Source of the DNA: Psilocybe azurescens
Taxonomy: Eukaryota > Basidiomycota > Agaricomycetes > Agaricales > Agrocybaceae
Length of the DNA: 64,000 bases
Assembly (NCBI GenBank): GCA_023853785.1
Contig: JAJIRX010000792.1
Span: 99,665-163,664 of the forward strand
Direction of reading: 5' to 3'
The first letter of the stretch is position 1. The number at the start of each line of letters is the position of its first letter. Below, piece by piece: positions 21,711 through 40,586 of the stretch. Position numbers and translations under genes: made by a program. The notes below the pieces were generated by a model. The model had not been told where the DNA came from, searched no databases, and saw nothing but the letters and a program-made list of their open reading frames with translations.

Positions 21711-23212
21711 TCAGAGACTGACACCACTAACTTCGAACGTCTGCACCACGTCTTGTTCGAAATTCGACCAGAACTTGGTTCCGCTCATAACAGTGTCGCT
21801 ATAAGTAGCATAATTTTCCGAGCTGTCCATGTGGGTAGACCACCTGGGTATTACAGTGCCGTCACTAGGACGCTTGCTGAATTTTGAAAGGTCGAAATTG
21901 AGGTATTGGGTACTGTCAAAGTTGGCAGCGACGATGACCAATTTCTGGTTGGTGGAATCGTACGCGGCTGCGACGTTGTCGCTGCCGGTGTCGAGGATAC
22001 GCATGCCCTCACGGATGTGCCGGGTGAAGTGTGCGAGGACGTAGAATTTCTTCGCAACGCTGGAGAGTGAATTTCCCTCGAGGTTTCCGACGATCAGGCC
22101 CCAGCCGCTAGTGTCAATGGCCTGCCAGTAGGTCCAAGCGGTGGGGTGAAGCCAGTTAAAATCGAGGAGGAGGTCCTGGGCAAGGAGCTTCCCGGTAGCG
22201 TCGCTATCCCCGTATTCAGTGTTCCAGATCTCGCGGCCGGCGCTTTGGGCTGCGCTGTATAGCAAGTCGCGGCGGCCACCGGTCTCCTGGTACCCGTGCA
22301 CGTTAATTCGCCCCACATTGTTGCGAGTGGTGGAGTCGAAGCTGTTCCAAGTCGACGTGGCCAGATCGTAGGTGTTTTCGTCGGAAGTAGCGACGAGTGT
22401 CGATTGGAGACCACGGTTGTTGAGCTCAGTGCGAAGGCTGCTAATGACGGTCTTCTGCGTCGAAATGCTGAAGAAGCTGCCTTCTTGGTTGTTGGTGTCT
22501 GTCCACCAATTGGAGCTTGGCTCGTTGAATGGCTCGACAGAAGTGAAGGTGATGCCCCAGTTGCTCTGGGCATATTTGGCGATTGTGGCAAGGTAAACCG
22601 AATGATTGGCAATGTTCCAGGATTGGATATTCTCGCCTGCGAAAACGGTGAGTACATTGGTAATACAACGAACAGAAAACCGATGCTTACCTCCACCTTT
22701 CGCCCCGGCCGGGTTGTGATTTGCACACATCCACCACATCGGAGAGTTGGAGAATAGCTCGAAGTGGTTGGCACCTCGACTCTTTGCCTTGCTCATCATA
22801 CTGCGCTGGTTGGGGTCGAGTGACCAATTCCAGCTGGACGACGTCGGATCAGAACTGCCCCAATTGATCCAATACCCGTCAATCTTGCGACTGGGTAGGA
22901 TACTGTTGGATGCCATAGAAGTGCCGTTGTAGGTGTTAGAACCAGACGCGCCTGCATTGTAGCGCACTATGTTGAGTCCGAGTCCAGGGAGTGTGCTGCC
23001 ATTGTAAGACACTGAATTGCGGGTAAAGAAGATGTCCGCAAGGTCGTCTCTGGTGCCAAAGATTTTCCCCACCAAGCGAGAGAGACTCCCCAGCCATTCC
23101 AGCTTCCCCTATTCGATGTTGGGTCGATAGTGGATGTGAGATCAGCCACAACTGGGCTCCCAATCAGCCCAGTGCTGACGAGGACGAGCAAACTTTTGTA
23201 GCAAAGTAGCAT
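21711..23212 (-). CDS. Secreted GH30 glycosidase, endo-beta-1,6-galactanase type
   Basis: Cleaves beta-1,6-galactan side chains such as those of arabinogalactan. ATG 23212 opens a signal peptide (MLLCYKSLLVLVSTGLIGSP), then SNRGSWNGWGVSLAWWGK, the conserved GH30_5 N-terminus. The next residues (IFGTRDDLADIFFTRNS) are in another frame; one extra G in the G4 run at 23067-23070 joins them. Following motifs are GLGLNIVRYNAG, HFELFSNSPMWWM, VEPFNEPSSNWW with the acid/base Glu, and INVHGY and IWNTEYGD with the nucleophile Glu. TAWTYWQAIDTSGWG and a beta-domain tail end at 21711. A 54-base intron (22637-22690) is in phase and readable as codons, so it can be missed. Apart from the one-base change the protein (about 480 residues) is complete, so either a consensus error or a very recent inactivation is likely. 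Confidence 0.87.
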
Positions 23213-24091
23213 GGCTTCCCCTTCTTCGAAATTGGAAATGCGCTCCAAGCATCTCTTTTATACATATTGAATTGACCTCAGAAGCAGAGGAAAATCCGGT
23301 GACATGTCTTCTGAGAGTTGTTGTGCACTATAAACAGAGGAATATCCGCGAGCACAAGAACGACGGCGGCTCTAAGAGGACCGCGCTGGACCGTACATAG
23401 CGACAGAAACCGAGGTTCGCCCGATGCTTGATATGTTTTTTTCAGTTGTGGTGTCGTGATGATCGAAATGAACCGCTATTACAGCCAAGGTCAGCAGTGA
23501 CTTGGAGGTCAACGTTCAACGCAGAAAGTTAGGTCGGGTCACAATCTCGGTATACTCCGGCAATGTTAATGATCACCCAACAAGCATTCTGTCGAGTTCT
23601 TGGCCCTCTGTGTCGCCATCACCCTTGATTGTGAACTCATTCACGAGATATTCGAATGGGTAAACAGGCCGTTTAGATTCTGTAGCCATTTTCAATATCT
23701 GATGCTCCTACTTCACAGATGCTAGAAATTACCAGAGATCCATCTTTGCGAAGTTCCTCATACTTGTTTTCAAAGCAGTTCTTCAAGCTGTGTAACGGGC
23801 AACTTTCGCTTTTAATTCAGGCGTCAACCTGTATCTAGCCGGATTTGCCTGAGCCCTTTGACTTCATATGCTTTCCAGCCAGGATATTGATCGTTATCCG
23901 TGGCTACAGGGCCCATTCAGCCAGCTACAGTGCTTTATTAATAGCTCACCTTGCTGCCCTTATCCCTGACCCAGCGTTTCGGGCCCACCAAACCCTTTCG
24001 GATCCTCAGCTTGATACTGACTCGCACACGCCAGACTTTTTCATGTTTTATAGGTAGTCTGCATGGTCATTGCTCGATTCCTTTACCAATT
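23213..24091. other. Intergenic stretch; no gene seen
   Basis: Between the divergent galactanase and ABC transporter genes. It must hold both promoters. Open frames are short (70 codons at 23845-24057) and unconvincing. Confidence 0.45.
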
Positions 24092-31321
<7,230 letters not shown>

Positions 31322-31467
31322 TATGTAGTATATATAGTACATAGATAATATTAAATAGGCGCTGGTGCTGATCACTTACATATGCGGAAATGTTGGTGAT
31401 CCATTTCCAACACATGGAAAATACCTACATATTAAATTGTAACCAGAATTTCTCTTTCTTTTCATCT

Positions 31468-31911
31468 TCAAATCTCCTTCAAGAACCCGCGCAAATACTC
31501 CTCCGTAATCCACTCATCCACGAACCCCTCCTTCTTCATCTCCTGCACGACTGACACCGTCCAGCTCTGGCAGTTCCACCCGCTCTCCGAGTCCGACGGG
31601 TCCTCTGTCTGATCTATGGGTATGGCGCTGCATATTTGGGCTACGAGGTCGACCTTTTCGGGTGGGACGCTGCCAATGTCGACTTCGTTGCGTTTGGCCG
31701 CGAGGAGCAAGGGATCGGGGGCGGTAGAGGACGAGGGCTCGGGGCCGTCGTAGTGGAATGCGCCGGGCATGCCGTGCAGTTGGTGTGTTATGCCTGCGCT
31801 GGTGGAGTTGCTGGTGCGGATGAATAGGGCCCAGTGGTATGGCTTGGGGAGCTTGGTCTGCCAGTGGACGCCGCGCGTGTAGGCTAAGATGGTTATGGGG
31901 TAGTTCGTCAT
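31468..31911 (-). CDS. Small protein with HWAL...NC pattern, possible LRAT/PLAAT-like papain fold
   Basis: Intronless 147-residue frame, ATG 31911. An N-terminal strand (NYPITILAYTRGVHW) is followed by KPYHWALFIRTSNS, a second His pair in THQLHGMPGAFHYDG, a polar linker, and ESGWNCQSWTVSVVQEMKKE ending in LRGFLKEI. The arrangement His-Trp-Ala-Leu, second His, then Asn-Cys before a helix is that of the permuted papain fold of LRAT/PLAAT acyltransferases and related NlpC/P60 enzymes (HWAxY ... H ... NCEHF in PLAAT). No membrane helix follows, unlike PLAAT. The activity is not established, and many fungal genomes have small proteins with a WNCQ motif. It is divergent from the PWI gene (421 bases apart). 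Confidence 0.6.
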   Translation of the reverse strand: MTNYPITILAYTRGVHWQTKLPKPYHWALFIRTSNSTSAGITHQLHGMPGAFHYDGPEPSSSTAPDPLLLAAKRNEVDIGSVPPEKVDLVAQICSAIPIDQTEDPSDSESGWNCQSWTVSVVQEMKKEGFVDEWITEEYLRGFLKEI

Positions 31912-32332
31912 CGTTGTAACTTGGGCTGTTCTGTGTTGGATATGGCCTAGTTGCTGCGAGTGGTTAGTGGTAAGAGTTGAGAAAGGAAACGTGCTGCTGC
32001 GCTGAGGGTAGTTGTGGGTAGGCCTGGGAATCGTTACTATCAGTTACATACATTATTGGGCTTTGCATCAGAATACGCCTCCAAAGCATACACTAAGGAC
32101 TACGAGGTGCTCAAATGTCTGCGCACCTGGTCGTCCGCTTAAGCACCAGGATATCGGTAGGCAGAGTTGAGAGGACTGACGAAAATAGGGGTGCTGGTTA
32201 TCTGGGCTAAATAGAGAATTTAATTCCCACGGTTTTTCGTAGCTCGCCCCGCAAGCGAACGTCACAAAACCCAACCAGATCCAGCAAGCTAGCTCATCCT
32301 CTCCACCCTTTTCCCTTTTCCCTTCCAAAAAC

Positions 32333-34584
32333 ATGGCGGACGCTGGTATGAAACAGAATCGAACCGCACATACTCACATAACATAACACTGACCCATTTT
32401 TCATTTATTTTCAGGCTTCTTCAAAGGCACTTCTGCCGACCAAGATCGACGATTTTCTGACAAGGAGGTCAAGTTGTTGAAAAGCATGAAGTTCCCTCCA
32501 GAGTTTGAAAAAAGGTCCTTCCATTTTATTTGAACTGGACATTTGCTTTGGGTGCTAACACAAACCATATTGTTGTTGCTTGAACTTATACAGGTGGATA
32601 TGAGAAAAGTCAATTTGAGCGTGATCAGACCGTGGATAGCCAAGCGGATCGTGGAGCTCATTGGGTTTGAAGATGAAGTGGTGGTCGAGTACGCGATGGG
32701 TCTCCTGGAAGACGAACAGCAGCCCGTACGTCCATCCCCTCCCTCTATCCTCTATCTATCTCTTCCTTCTCGGAACTCACGTTCATTCTCCTCCCCTTTG
32801 CGTCATCCTTTACTTCTGCTTCTGCTTATTACCTTCGCCTACTCCTGCTCACTTCACTTTCGCTTTGCTTATTGCTACTATCTACCAGAACCCGGACCCC
32901 AAAAGATGCAAATCAACCTCACCGGCTTCCTCACAAAAGACACGCCCGCGTTCATGGAGTCCCTCTGGAAGCTCCTCCCTCGACGCGCAGCAGGAGGTGA
33001 CCGGCGTGCCGCGCACGTTCGTCGAGCAGAAGAAGGAGGAGATGCGGCGCGCGCGCGAGGGCGATTCCCGGGCGATTGAGGTCGGGGAGCGCAGGGCGGG
33101 GGCGAGGTTGGATGAGTTGCAGTCGGGGAGAGGTGGTGGTGGGAGAGGATTTGGAGGAGGCGGAGATGGAGGATTTGGTGGGAGGGGGAGGAGGGGGACG
33201 CGGGAGAGGGCGGGGAGAGGCGGCCGTGGCTGGGACGATAGTCGAGGTGGCGGCCTCGGCGGCGGAGACAGACCCCGCGACTCAGGATGGGGCACCAGAG
33301 GCGGCCCACCCAGCGGAGGTCCCCCAGGCGGTGGTGTGAGCCCTTCCTGTTTTCCATTGAAGCTAAATTTAAATTTAACATCTACACCAGCCCCGGCGCC
33401 GTCGATTCTCGTCGCGATCCCCACCACCCCGTCGGCGCTCGAGGTCAAGGTCGAGATCCATCACGCCCAGAGGAGGCTCGCGGTCGCCGCCTCCGCGCCG
33501 CTACCGATCACCACCACCCCGCCGTGGCTCCCCCTCGCGTGACGCAAGCTCTCGTTCTCGTTCTCGCTCTGGATCCCGGTCCCGGTCCCCCTCGCGCACA
33601 CGTTCGCGATCTCCGCCACCACCTCCCAGAAGACGAGGCGGGGGCGGGTCACTCGCCGGCGCCCGACGCCACCAAGACGCTCGTCGACCTCGCGCTCTCC
33701 GCCGCCGCCGCCGCCGCCAGCGCATCCGCATACACCCCCGGGCGCAGGCACGAGTCGCAGGAGACAGCGCTCGCCGCCGCCGCCGCCACCGCCGCGCGAC
33801 CGCGAGCGCGGAGGAAGGAGCTTTAAGGACAGAAGCAGCCGCAGCCCGCCCGCGCGCCGCAGGAGGGTGGCGTCCAAGTCGGACTCACGCAGCCGGTCGC
33901 GCTCACGCTCACGATCGCGGTCGCGGACAAGATCGCCGCCGAGGAAGTACGCGCGCAGGAGGAGGAGTATGAGTCCGCCCGCGAGGAGGAGGCGGAGGAG
34001 TCCGTCGGATTCAAGGTCGCCTTCGCCTGCCGCCGGTAGGGGTGAGGGTGCCGGGAGGGGTGGTGGCGGTGGTCCGCCACCGCGTGCTCGTCGTCGGAGC
34101 CCCAGCCCTCGCAGGCCTTCTGGTGCTGGCGGGCCCGGGCGATATGGCGGCCGGGCGGTGAACAAGTCGAGGTCAAGGTCGAGGTCGAGGTCGCCTGCTG
34201 CACCGCGCCGGAGGCAGGGACGGGGCGACGACGCAGCCGATGATATTAAGATGGACGTCGATAAGGAGGGCTCTAACGAGGGCGCTTCTTCGTCCCCTCC
34301 TAGAGCTGGTGCGGCTGGGGAACTGAAGATCAAGGGACAGGCGGCGATCGAGCGCAGGAAAAGTAAGTGGTCGGACGGGAATGATGCTGTTGCTGGTGAT
34401 GACGACGATGTGCGAGTTGTTTTCTTCTCCCTCATTTGTTTTTCAATGATCGCGGTGTGTGTTGCTGATTTGCTGATTACCTTTTTTGCAGCGCATGAAA
34501 GTCGACCTTGAGAAGCGGGAAAGCGAGCTTAAAGAGAAGGCACTGCGGAACAAGGTTGTGCGATCGAGGATGAAGAGCGGATGA
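32333..34584 (+). CDS. SRRM1-like splicing coactivator: PWI domain plus RS/RGG repeats
   Basis: Nuclear pre-mRNA splicing and 3'-end factor. The first exon is only MADAG (ATG 32333). Then come FFKGTSADQDRRFSDKEVKL, VDMRKVNLSVIRPWIAKRIV, ELIGFEDEVVVEYAMGLLED, MQINLTGFLTKDTPAFME and VTGVPRTFVEQKKEEMRR: a complete PWI domain (residues about 25-130) in the SRRM1 arrangement. A Gly/Arg stretch (33120-33330) and long SR/PPRRR repeats (33380-34230) follow. The end is a conserved tail RMKVDLEKRESELKEKALRN to TGA 34584. Frame changes are needed at the C3 run 32977-32979 (between WKLL and LDAQ) and near 33640 (G run). Both fall in a conserved housekeeping protein, so error is likely. Long antisense frames here are products of the repetitive GC-rich code. 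Confidence 0.88.
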
Positions 34585-35274
34585 TGATGTTCCGGGGTTA
34601 TTAGGATTGGGATTTGAAGCCTTTTTGCCATTTTCTGTTTTGTGGTGTCAATGTGCAGGAGAAGTGGAGGAGCCTGGAGGGACTGTTTAAAATATTCGTA
34701 TTTCCTTCCTATTTTCTTTCCTCCTTATGACTTTTTGAAAAATGATATACTCAGTCATCTCCCTCCTTTTTTGTAGAGAATTTCTGGAATGCTGTTCGAA
34801 TGTGGTTCTTTCATATATGATACTTTTTAAAAAAATACGCATGTTTCTTTTTTGTTATTCTTATACTGCTTTCTGATAAGTTGACGTTTCGCGGCCTCTT
34901 AATTTCTCATCGATTTCGGTGATTACTTACAGCGGCGTTGACATGGATATAGTCCAAGTCTATTGGATCTGTATACATACGTACATGTTGTTGCAATGCG
35001 TCTGTGTTATAAATAGCAGCGGAACCAAAGCCATTGCATCATAGAATGCTTAGTCATCACAGAAGAAGAAGAAGAGAAAACTATTTCTGAATCAGTTTGA
35101 ACGCGGCGGAGACAAAAAGGCCAAGATGTCTGACCTCGAGAATTCTGAGAGCCCATTTGTTGTGGTAACCAGTTTAAACCTGCTACAAATCCTAGTCCCA
35201 CTTGGAAACCACCGTGCTAGTCCATGGTCTTAAAGACTGCCCATTCGCCCATCTGAGAGCACAGCGACACCACC
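34585..35274. other. Intergenic; 3' end of the PWI gene and next promoter
   Basis: AT-rich 3' sequence to about 34860, then sequence without a convincing frame. One 64-codon minus frame (35007-35201) is unsupported. Confidence 0.5.
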
Positions 35275-36820
35275 ATGTCTTTGACCATCTTGAGTTCTCC
35301 CCCTCGGCTCTGACACCCCCTTCTCCACACCCACACCTTCCGTGAGCCCAAACCCCACCAACCCCGATGGGATGGACGACGGCGGCCTGCAGCAGCGCGG
35401 CGCGAACTACTTCTTCGGCTTCCTCATCACCTTCGTCGTGCTCCTCCTCGTGTTCGTGGCGTGCGGGATCGGCTCGCGCAGGCGTCTCTTAGCGGGCCGT
35501 CAGCGAGCAGGTGGGGTGTTTGGACTTGATGGGGTTGGTGGGGGTGGGGGAGGGGTACCGTACCGTGGACGGCACTGGGGAGCGATGGTTATGGAGGGGT
35601 GAGGTATAAGCTGCCCGAGCTTTATGAGAAGTCGTTCGTGCCAGGATATGGCGGGAATATTATGTATGTGGATGGGAAGGAATCGGAGAAGGTGCCATAT
35701 TATTCTGAAGATATTGGTGCGTGGAGATACATGACTGTGAGTTTCTCCCATTTTGTCTGTGTGGAATTGTATGCTCATTCCTTCCCTTGCTTCTTTTTTC
35801 TTTTTCTTTTCTGTATATGTGCACGTGTGCGCGTCGCCTCCCTATTTTCTCCTTTTTCCTTCATATTTTCAGCCGTTATCGGTGGCGTTGTGCAGGCAAC
35901 GTCCCACTGCGATAAAAGAATCGCCGGAGGGCGGCGCAAGTGTCCATGACAGCCAGGCGCGCCATCGCGTCTCCGGAGTACAGCCTGACGTTGAGGCGCA
36001 GGCTCCAGTGCCGCTTCCAGAATCAGAATTGGGAACAACACGAACAGACTCTCCCATACAGGGTCACGTCCAAGCGAGCCAGGATTATAATCCCAATGTT
36101 AATGCTAACATCATCTCGCAAACACGTCTTCCTCCTTCTCAACAACAACAACAACAGCAACCTCAGCAGCAGCAACAGCAACCGGATGAAACGACGTCAA
36201 GCTCAAGACGCGACCCCCACCCGCGCGGACACGCACTCGCTCTCATCATGGCTCCGCCCGCACCCTACACTCGCGTTTCCCTCTCATCAGAACCCCAGCC
36301 ACAATCATCCTCCCCACAACCCACAACTTCACCGCCACACACGCCGCAGCAATAATAACAACAGAAAAGACGACGAGAAGCTTGGCCCGCCCGAGGCACT
36401 GCAGATCGCGGTTATGATCGTCATGCCGCAGGCGCCTCAGGCTGGCTCCTCGTCCTCGTCCTCGTCCTCGTCTTCGTTTTCGAGGAATAGCGCGGCCGTA
36501 GCACCGACTCGCGGATCGGTGTTCACCATCGGCGACGACAAGGATGAATCGTCACGGTTCGACGAAGACGAGGGCGTAAAAAGCGAATGTCCGAGTCGGG
36601 CGCGGGCTCGCTGTCACCTCCGAGTCTGCCGCCTAGTTTGCCAGGGTATGAGGTCGAGCATAAGGGTGCCGGTTATCCCGATTCAGGCATTGGAATCGGA
36701 ATCGGAGGAGCGAGGCTGGAACACCAACACCAACCTCAACGCCAACAGCCTCTCAGGATGCCCGAGTATCAGATTGGAGTGGCGACTGTGCCGTGGCAGG
36801 CGGAGCTCTTCGTCACTTAG
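35275..36820 (+). CDS. Single-span membrane protein with Q/P- and Ser-rich cytosolic tail, unknown function
   Basis: I do not recognise the family. The visible order is ATG 35275, a Pro/Ser-rich N-terminus (SDTPFSTPTPSVSPNPTN), then GANYFFGFLITFVVLLLVFV as a clear transmembrane helix followed by SRRR. Next come YKLPELYEKSFVPGYGG and VPYYSEDIGAWRYMT, then an intron (about 35736-35872). After it lie PLSVALCRQRPT, a Gln-rich run near 36145-36180, a polySer run near 36450-36480, VFTIGDDKDESSRFDEDEG, and a tail PEYQIGVATVPWQAELFVT ending 36820. Several frame changes are needed (C run near 35300, near 35520-35580, near 36350, GGG at 36572-36574), more than in other genes. The model is approximate. 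Confidence 0.55.
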
Positions 36821-37778
36821 ACTCTCTCAGAAGTGTCCGAGTCGATTTTGAAACCATCTATTCGGGAGGATTTTTAGGACATTTTAATCGTTGACCGTTA
36901 ACAACTCGCACAAAAAAAAAGGCCTATGCGTGGCCTATGACATTTACTTACATCGACAGCACTCAGCTCGCTCACTCACTCCATTCCGACGTTTCATTGG
37001 TACTCATCAAAATTTGGCTCGAGCCCAACTGGTGTCGCCACTCCAATTCTAACCCTGGTCCTACTCCTACATGCTCCTCTTTCTCCCTTTCTCTGAAGTT
37101 CCTTCCTTCCTTCCGTCCTTCTTTCCTTCTGCTCTTTCAACAGGGCCTCCCGCTTTCGGCTCCGGTATCCAAAAATCTTACTCATCCTCCTCCAAGTTGT
37201 GCTATGCTGTTCTGTGCTTTGTTTTGTTCTGCTATGCTTTTTTTTTTTTTGTAAAAAAAAATGGGCCAGTCGGTGTCGTCGGATTCGATATCTCTTCTGT
37301 TCTATCTTTTGACGCCTTTTGTTGAACCCTTCGAACTTGAATTTTGGGTTTTTATTTTCAAACCATGGACGGACGTGTGTGAATACTATAGTATAGGTGA
37401 ATGTGGCTCTAGTTGTACCAGTACAAAATGTATTATTAGCTGTAGTTGTATCTGTGTATCGATAATGTCCGGGTACTAATGGGAACGAATGGGATGCGAT
37501 TTGATTCGCTTCGTGAACAGCAGGCAGCAAGTGCGCATTGAAGTGGGTAAGTACATATATAGCTTTGAGTGGGTCGGTGTTGTATGCTTTGCATCTGCCA
37601 TCTGTGGTTGCGTTGAAGTATTTGCTGAGACCGACGGAAATACAGTATTATTATGAGAGAGTGCCATGAACATCCGCGGACAGCAGATACGATCTCAGAA
37701 CCGAAAGAAAACTGACGAAAAGCAAAGCAAAGGAAAATGTATGCATTCAACGCGGTTCGCATCTCACTAGGCACCACA
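36821..37778. other. Intergenic; pyrimidine-rich, no gene seen
   Basis: Between the stop codons of two convergent genes. It has CT-rich low-complexity DNA (about 37075-37150) and a T run followed by an A run near 37240-37260, likely untranslated 3' sequence. The minus frame 36994-37530 has a low-complexity composition and looks like an antisense product of that DNA. Confidence 0.5.
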
Positions 37779-38763
37779 TTATTTAGAACTACCGCCACTG
37801 TCGCTACTCCCATTCCCATTCCCACTCCCACTCCCGCCGTCGTCCGCGCCGCGCTGGATGAGCCCGAGGTAGGTGATAGCGCCGCCCGAGGCGATGTCGG
37901 ACGCCTTGCGCAACTCGTGCGCGCGGTGCTGTTGCTGGCGGTTGAACTCGTCGGCGATTGTTTGTGCGCGTTTGATCTGTTGTGCGTGCGTGCGTGTTTG
38001 TTGGTTTTGGGAGTTTGGGGGTTTGAGGGGTGCGGATGTGGGTGGTGTGGGTGTGTGATGATGCAGGTGAGGGTGCGGGTGTGGTGCAGCGAGGTTGATC
38101 GTAAGGGTTGATTTCAGAAGACGGTGTTTGAGGAAGATGAAGGTCGTTTGATTCGTATAGCAGGGTCGGTCGAATGATGGTGTGCGTTTGGTTCAACGAG
38201 GGCGAGAGATGGTTCAGTCGTTGGATGGTTAATTTCCGCGTGTGGTAGGCAAGGTAGGTGGTTGTAGATAGCACAACGTGCGCGGGCAATAGGAAGACCG
38301 AGCACAGAGCAAGAACACAATCATAGAGAGTACAATGGAAGGAATAGAAAAAGGAGAAGTCAGAACGGGTTCCAATAAAAATAATGGCAAGTGCAAACGG
38401 ACCTCTTTGCGGTTATCCAGGCACTCTAGGTAGTCTGCGCCCTGGGGCTTGCACTCGGCGGGATGGTCCGCTTGGGAATAGCACTGTGACAACGACCACG
38501 ACCATGACAGAGGCGTTCTTTAGCAACAAGAACAAGCACAGGCCTATGCCAATGCGCAACGCACTTTCTGGATCTCTTGCCAATAAGTGAAGCACCGCGA
38601 ACGGCCTAAGTGTAAGTTAGTTTAGCAGGGCATTTTTGCTCGCCATTTCAACGCGAAAGGGAGCTGATATGTACCTCCGCCCCAGCCAAATCCTGACTAT
38701 TAATTGTAGAAGATTAAGTCGTCGGGTTATCTGTGGAAAAGAAAGCAATAAACGCACCGCCAT
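37779..38763 (-). CDS. NADH:ubiquinone oxidoreductase CHCH subunit, NDUFS5-like
   Basis: Accessory subunit of mitochondrial complex I on the intermembrane-space side. The exons are small. ATG 38763 gives MA, then SGFGWGG, then RSRCFTYWQEIQK spliced to CYSQADHPAECKPQGADYLE and CLDNRKE. The last exon (about 37779-37985) begins IKRAQTIADEFNRQQQHRAH and ends in a Gly/Ser tail at TAA 37779. The cysteines make C-x9-C twice (CFTYWQEIQKC; CYSQADHPAEC and CKPQGADYLEC share a Cys), the twin CX9C signature imported through Mia40. The motif order matches fungal NDUFS5 homologues. The GET5 gene starts 290 bases away in the opposite direction, so the two share a promoter region (38764-39053). Confidence 0.85.
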
Positions 38764-39053
38764 GAGTTGAATACGGTTTTCTAAGGTTGATTTCGGGAGA
38801 GTCTTGGACTCGGGTGACGCGCTGTGTGCTGTGACGTGGTGTTACCGTGACCACTAGCATTGCACGTGATGCTAAGTTGCTGAGGAAGGTTCAGATCGAT
38901 GACGACGACGGCCGCGGCGGGCCGTGGATGAGATGATTGAAATGGATACGACCGCTCTTTCTCTCCGAACTTTCTAGCAATCACAGAGACGGCCCTCCAA
39001 AGTATTCACTACTGACCAAGTAACCAAGAACTAAGAACCCAAGGAAAAACAAA

Positions 39054-40586
39054 ATGGCGGAGCAAGCAGAAAAAGCATTCGCAAGAACGTTCTTGAACAC
39101 GCTGGCGACACAGCCCGTCGCGTATTCCGACGATTATCAGCAGCCTCCTCAGCAGTCTCTCAAGCGTGTCCCTGTGTTGCCGGTTAGTTTCTTTCTTTCT
39201 TTTTGCTGCTATTTCCTGTGCGCGTGTACGCTTGTGTGTGTGAGTACCATCAAGGCAGTGTAGCAACGGACGGGCTGTCCTCCCTTGTCTTTGGGCTGGG
39301 TCTGAAATCTGTCTTGGGTCCTGGGATACTCCCTCCGGCTCTTGTTTTGTTTTTTTAATTTTCCTGATCACTTTGTTTCGTCTCTTCTTATTTCATTTGC
39401 GTCTTCTGTCTTCTTGTGCTTGTTGTAGTCTGTTCTTTGTACTTGCATCCTCGTTACTTCTGATAAATACCCGACTGACTGACTGAATCGCCTCTCTTCA
39501 CAGATCCCCGTTCCTCCGCCTCCGGCGCGTAAACCTCGCGTGGAATCATCCTCATCTTCATCAGGTAAGCTGTCAACTATAACCTCACAAATGCACCTGT
39601 GCTTGTATACTCGCATTCATGCCTGTGTGCATTATACATGTGTATATTCGTAATTCCCATTAAAGCACATAATTTCCATTTCCATGCCAGCTTCCTTTCG
39701 ATCCTTCTTCAAACAGCCAACCATACTTACTAACGGCTACCCCTAACACCACACAGCCTCGATCTCACTCACATTTAAATCCCTCAAGCCCCCCCTTCGC
39801 GGTATCGTTCCCCGTGCACCCCACGGACACCATCGCCTCGATCAAGCTCCTCCTAGCAGCGCAGCCATCCGCCCCACCCGCCGACGCCCAGAGGTTATTG
39901 TTGAAAGGCAAAGCGCTCGCGGACAACAAGTTGTTGAGGGAGTATACGATTAAAGACGGGGATACGGTGAATTTGGTGTGCAAGCCCGGTGTTAATTGGG
40001 ATCCTAGTGCGCCGCCTGCGAAAGGAACAGAATCAGCGACAAGGAAAGAGAAAGTAGCGACGATGGCAGACAATACATCAACTCCCTAACAAGCCGTTCT
40101 CGTTTGGCTCCGGCTCCGGCTCGCTATCCACGCCGGCCAAGTCCGGGGGAGGAGGAGGACACCGACGCATCCCCAGCGTCGTGCTCTCGCCCTCGCCCTC
40201 GGAGGGACCAGTCCCGCGCAGGAGAGGAGCCAGAAGGACATTATGCTGACCCTCGATGTTGACTCTGGTGTGCTGCCCAGCAGTCCCGGCTCGAACACGA
40301 TGGAGATGCTGTCGACGTTCCATGAGACGGTTGCGGACCCCCAGTTCTGGGAGAGGTTTTATGCGTTTTTGAAGTGAGTTTTTTCTTTCTCTCTCTATTT
40401 CTCTTGGCCGTTTTGCTGGTGATAACCTTTGCAATTTTCTTCCTGCATAGGAGCGAATTTAAGACGGACGCGGATGTGCATCTTGCGTTTGAGGATTTCT
40501 TGTGTGCTGCGAAAGGATCGCTCACGCCGAGCGAGATTGCGAAGATTAGGGATACGGTCGGTGTCATTGGGATGGCTGGGACATAA
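39054..40586 (+). CDS. GET5: Get5-like ubiquitin-like protein (tail-anchored protein targeting)
   Basis: Works with Get4 and Sgt2 to pass tail-anchored proteins to Get3. ATG 39054 starts an N-terminal Get4-binding segment (AEKAFARTFLNTLATQP ... QSLKRVPVLP). After two introns comes a ubiquitin-like domain: SISLTFKSLKPPFAVSF, TIASIKLLLA, AQRLLLKGKALADNKLL, YTIKDGDTVNLVCKPG. A Gly/Ser/Pro linker leads to the C-terminal dimer domain (FWERFYAFLKSEFKTDADVH, SLTPSEIAKIRDTVG) ending at TAA 40586. The three-part architecture matches yeast Get5/Mdy2 and the UBL4A C-terminal domain. Two joins are unclear: near 40045-40090 (a short intron or indel) and CCC at 40213-40215, where one more C keeps frame. 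Confidence 0.82.

Noticed and set aside
22637..22690. Reading the GH30 gene as intronless across AKGGGKHRFSVRCI
   Set aside because: The 54-base segment has GT...AG ends, divides by three and interrupts a conserved stretch, so it is better taken as an in-phase intron.
33461..34435. 324-codon minus-strand frame opposite the SR-repeat region
   Set aside because: It is the reverse reading of CGC/TCG/CCG-rich SR and PPRRR codons. Composition is low-complexity Arg/Gly/Leu/Pro, there is no domain, and the plus-strand PWI gene explains the DNA.
36994..37530. 178-codon minus-strand frame with Lys/Arg/Gln runs
   Set aside because: It reads through T- and CT-rich low-complexity 3' DNA. Composition follows the repeats, not a protein family.
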